From Bugula neritina (taxonomy: Eukaryota > Bryozoa > Gymnolaemata > Cheilostomatida > Bugulidae), in contig OZ037768.1 in assembly GCA_964035545.1 (NCBI GenBank), positions 18,269,700 through 18,333,699 on the forward strand: DNA of 64,000 nt, written 5' to 3'. A program made the position numbers and the translations under genes. Positions within the stretch are counted from its first letter, which is position 1. Every line of letters starts with the position of its first letter. Below the pieces are notes generated by a model that saw nothing but the letters and a program-made list of their open reading frames with translations, searched no databases and was not told the DNA's origin. Of the stretch, positions 60,401 through 64,000 are shown piece after piece.

Positions 60401-63117
60401 ATTTGTCAGTTACTAGCCATTGGTTTTTGTTGGAATCGCTAGTAACGCTGTACTGTAAAACTCCCCCTTCCTGCAAGATATAATTCCCTTTTATATTTAA
60501 TAGGGAAAATACATTCTATGTAAACATTGATATGGGAAAACTTACTGACTAAGTTGGCCAGCATACAAGTTTGCTACAGAATAACACAAATTTGGTTCAT
60601 TTCTTATGCGTAAAAACTATCTTAAAACTCCTATGTTCAACAAAAAAACAGTGCTTCATATTTCTTAAATATTTGAAAACATTTCATAATATGCAAAATA
60701 TTACTATTCGATTATCTTCATTTCTATCACTTTTTCAGTGACAGGATATAATTTCATGGATTGATACCAGAAATGTCATGCTGCACTTAGTGTATGCAGA
60801 GTATATACTGTGTTTATAGTCATAGTAAAGTCAAGCACATGTTCCAATTTATTTATTAATCTGTTTTCATAATTGTCTGCTCCTACAACTGAACTTTATT
60901 TTATCAGCACAATACAATAAACACGTAGCTTATTCCACATCAGATCCATGAGCTCATTATTCACAGGTAAATCTGTGACCTAATATGCTAAATAAGTCAA
61001 GAGCATACAATTTTCAAAGTGGAGCAAAAAACTAATTTTCACCTTCAAAACAGAATGACAACTTATATGTTGAAGTATTTTAAGCCATAAAATAAGAAGT
61101 TCTTTATGGGTAATAAACTTTAACTGCTCATATTTTCATTTTGTAGGTGCTTTTCCAAGACCACTAGACAAATAGACTTACTGTGGCACACATAGGTGTT
61201 TATACTTGAAATAAAGCTGAAAATATGCTGATTGAAAATAAATGAGATGGAAGAATCATAATAAATTGGTTCCAAATATTTCATGTTATAACTGAGTGGA
61301 CTCAAAACTGGACAGAACATTACATAAAAACACTTGTATTTTAGTCAAATACCAAGGTCATGTATAGAGTAATAAAGTTAACATTGATTAACACAGCTAT
61401 CCTGACTATCCGAACATAAATTAATAAATCAATATATATATCTAAAGATGGTCATCTATTTATGTTCATATAGGTACTAACCAATGTCTAGTTTATTGCT
61501 GTGATGACGGCCAAGATACAATTGTTATCATACTTTATTCAGTTCTAACATTTAAACTAGGTATTTTAAACTAAAATGTAAAGTCATAGTCTTGAAATTT
61601 TGCAAGGATTTTGCTGGCTAAAAGATAATAAACACTGCAAGACAGCTGTTAAGCTTATTCTAAAACTTTGTAGTACAAACAGTTATAATTAAATATGTAT
61701 TGTTTCTGAATACATAAATCATCAAAACTGCAACATAAAAGACTTTAACTCACGGGATCAGTGAAGAGTCCACTAGGTAATGTCCACCTGAATAGCTCCC
61801 CTCCGTAAGCTGGAACTGGTGGTGGTACAAGATTGTTGTTTAGCTCTGGAGCCAGGTTGTTTGTTTCTTTCTGTCAGCAGAAAATATTAGCATTCAAACT
61901 CTCATCACATTTTGCAAACTTTGCCAACTAAAAAACTCTTGCGTTATTTATTTGATCACTGATATCGGTGGCTGTTGCTGTATGTATAGCTGGAAATGAG
62001 AGGTTTCAAACATAACTCAAATGCTATTCATAGCTAGTTGTTCATGACTTTCGTTACTGATAAAGCAATGGGCAAGTGGTTGAAAAAATCTTGAAACAAC
62101 CTTCCTTTTGTATAGAGTGATTGTAGGAATTGAAGATTTTGAATAAGTGTCTTTCAGACTGGAATATTTAATATTCAGGAATAACCTATCAAACCACTAA
62201 CACACAATGATCAACTGCAATGTGATTCCTCGACATGTATTCGGATGACGTCCAATAAAGGCTACTTGATGCCGCCACCGGTATTGCCTTGGGGAAACAC
62301 AAGTTGTTATTTAGGTCCTTTAAATTCTTTCACATTATCTTTAGAAGCCAAGCAAATGTAAGTCGCTTCCATTATTAATGTTGGTGTTTGTTAGAAATCA
62401 TAAATCATGTCGCTAGAAGCTTAAGAGACCCGCAGATCAATGAATACTTTGAAAACAAGCCCAAGCTACACTATCTGAGTCATAATTAATTAATTATATA
62501 TTATTATTTAGTGTACTGCTAAGAGACTGCTGTTAAAAGAAATTCGGAATTCTGAATTAAAAGCAATTTTGAATGTCTGGAATTAGATTTGGAGTCAGAA
62601 ATTTTCCCTACACGCACAACATGATTTTATCAACTGCCAAAAATGAAATCTTAGACTTTTCATTTTGGTATGTTAGCTGCTTCAAAGCGCAGTACTCTAC
62701 TATGCCCTAATAATTCTTGAATAAGTTTAGTACAACATATGATAAACATAAATACCTATAAGTACTAGGGCCTAGGCAGTTTCTTTAAGATTGCAGTCAG
62801 TAAAGTTGAAAAAATGCTTTGCAGGTAAATTAATTGTACACCTTATCATATATACAGGTAAATTCATTGTACAATTTATATCTTAAGATAATTAGACTTA
62901 GCGTGGTTCTACAATTTCACTTTCAACATAAAATATCATATTCATATCTGCAGGCTACAAATAAGTTATGTTTTAATATAATACTCAACTATCAGCTTTA
63001 CTAACCTGGGTGGTGGCTTCTGTTTCAGAATTGTCAGTTGTGGTGGCTGTGCTAGATGTAGTCGGGGCTTTGGTGGTTACCGCTTGAGTTGGCTGTGCAG
63101 TGGTTGGCGTAGATGCC
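57470..63117 (-). CDS. DAG1: dystroglycan-family adhesion receptor, N-terminal part missing
   Basis: Six exons in minus-strand order: 63117-63006, 61870-61754, 60470-60246, 59847-59642, 59223-58998, 58441-57470 (stop TAA), about 619 residues. Order: a Thr/Ser/Pro mucin-like stretch (STPTTAQPTQAVTTKAP); a cadherin-like (CADG) domain from PAYGGELFRWTLPSGLFTDP to TDPLGASVDATIYV; a SEA-like/DG2 domain (SFGDNRGPPPDTCPE to SQIAPC); then a second CADG (GWITLDSNTRTLKAL) and a second DG2 domain with SVKQGSVVVQYS and ADECPES, ending GPC. A single membrane helix (AIIVGVVIGILVLIIIVVVI) is followed by a basic juxtamembrane stretch and a 90-residue tail with TGVPKVLDEE and PTPPAYPHND. GVP, PLI and PPxYP match beta-dystroglycan. 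Family members link laminin-type matrix to the cytoskeleton. It could be a dystroglycan-like paralogue rather than the true orthologue. The signal peptide and N-terminal domain are off the right edge. Confidence 0.85.
59361..59572 (+). mobile_element. SINE family A, full-length copy with target duplication
   Basis: A 212-bp insertion flanked by a perfect 9-bp duplication, ATATAGTAA (59352-59360 and 59573-59581). The head is tRNA-like: A box TGGTCTAGGGGTTAGAG and B box GGGTTCGAGCCC, an RNA polymerase III internal promoter. The body includes AAGAAGAGCATTCAGTC and CCCTTTCCATCAAGAG, then GTGGGTTTT at the 3' end. The intact duplication suggests the youngest copy in the window. It is in a dystroglycan intron, opposite strand to the gene. 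Confidence 0.9.
60003..60105 (-). mobile_element. SINE family B copy
   Basis: The minus strand has TGTAATGGTAGTGCG (A-box region), CTTGCAAG (Ala-TGC-like loop) and TGGGTTCGAATCCCAG (B box). It resembles the copy at 21335-21430 including the outer ACTGG/CCAGT bases. It lies in a dystroglycan intron. Confidence 0.7.
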
Positions 63118-64000
63118 CTACAGTAATTAGTAAAGTGACATAAAAAATAATAAAACATAAAACAACTATTAGAAATATAATCATATAGAAATAAATTTTT
63201 TATACACCCTTTTGTGTATTTTCATGGAGTAACTAGTTTGCCTTAAAAACAGCAATACTTGAGTTCCTGTCATTATCAAAAGACTTTCTAAAAGTAAACC
63301 AGATATTTTCATAATTTGTTGTAGCCGAGGGCAGATTACTCCCCATCAGTGTAATAGAAATATGTCAAACCAGTTTCTGGGGATATCAAATTTCGCAAGC
63401 CATTGGCTCGTGTTAAGAAACAAACAACATTTTTTAATGACATTTTTCAGTTGATACTAGATTCTTGAAAACTAGAGAGAGCTGTGAAATTGAAGCTAAA
63501 CGAACCGATAGGTTATTTTCTAGGTTGTAGCTCATGTTACATTCTCTGCTAATTACTCTGGTATTATATACTTTGCAGGCTGTGTGTTTTATAAAGCTTT
63601 ATTCACAAATCAAAGACGGGAAAAATACTATATAAAATATTATAAGTTGCGCTGTTAATGCTATACTTTGTACCGTGTAATTAATGACACTTATTGTTTT
63701 TATTCATAATAGTTTATTTCAGCAGTAGTTGTTGAAAATTACTTGGCAATTCTGAAAACATGGTTTAGATGAAAATTAATCAATTTCAATTTAACTTTAC
63801 TTTTATCCAAAGTAGCTACAGCTGTTTCTAGTGCATCACAACTTTAGCAAATTTTAAAATTATTTCAACAACTTAACATTTTCATTCCAACTGATTTATG
63901 TAAATCAAATAAATTTTGATGTTGTGTTTAGGGCACAATAGTATAGTTTGAAAACACTACAACTTTTTTTAATAACTAAATTACGACTCTGCAAACCTTT
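63118..64000. other. upstream intron of the dystroglycan gene
   Basis: AT-rich DNA upstream of the mucin-like exon, which begins in mid-codon after an acceptor (minus-strand ATTACTGTAG), so this is intron. No earlier exon is recognised before the window edge. Confidence 0.6.

Noticed and set aside
1-64000. CRISPR, phage, toxin-antitoxin or other prokaryotic systems, and viral insertions
   Set aside because: All recognised genes are animal genes with spliceosomal introns. The tandem arrays have no regular spacer structure, and no viral or retroviral coding sequence was recognised.

Overview
This is metazoan genomic DNA: AT-rich, with genes split into many short exons that obey GT-AG rules, and with tRNA-derived SINEs and DNA transposons in the introns. 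The gene set (Wnt2, dystroglycan, the outer-arm dynein assembly factor DNAAF9, ST7, HDHD5, UBA1) points to a bilaterian animal with ciliated cells. A marine lophotrochozoan is my guess, not something the sequence proves. Apart from mobile elements, no prokaryotic, viral, toxin or CRISPR-type system is seen.

Layout from left to right: (1) DNAAF9-like gene, + strand, 20 exons from 3713 to 17053, with the N-terminal part missing from the window. (2) ST7, + strand, 12 exons, 20105-27120, complete. (3) Wnt2, - strand, 5 exons, 33806-28773, complete, tail-to-tail with ST7. (4) HDHD5 (CECR5), - strand, 8 coding exons, 43030-36430, complete. (5) UBA1, the ubiquitin-activating enzyme E1, + strand, 17 coding exons, 48300-56099, complete and divergent from HDHD5. 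(6) A dystroglycan-family gene, - strand, 6 exons from 63117 to 57470, with its N-terminal part beyond the right edge, tail-to-tail with UBA1. I rebuilt every gene by hand from acceptor/donor sites and reading phase; all listed junctions keep the frame.

The genes are not one pathway. They act in ciliary dynein assembly, a multi-pass membrane protein, Wnt signalling, a mitochondrial-type HAD hydrolase, ubiquitin activation, and cell-matrix adhesion. Two points stand out. The ST7/Wnt2 pair has the same neighbours and orientation as human 7q31. The dystroglycan-like protein carries two consecutive cadherin-like plus SEA-like modules; only the membrane-proximal one keeps the Gly-Ser autoproteolysis site, and its cytoplasmic tail is short.

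The remaining DNA holds two hAT-type elements with perfect 8-bp target duplications, a pogo-like MITE with TA duplication, a foldback element built of short tandem motifs, two tRNA-derived SINE families (four and three copies), and several microsatellites and minisatellites. Two of the tandem arrays begin exactly at a splice donor.
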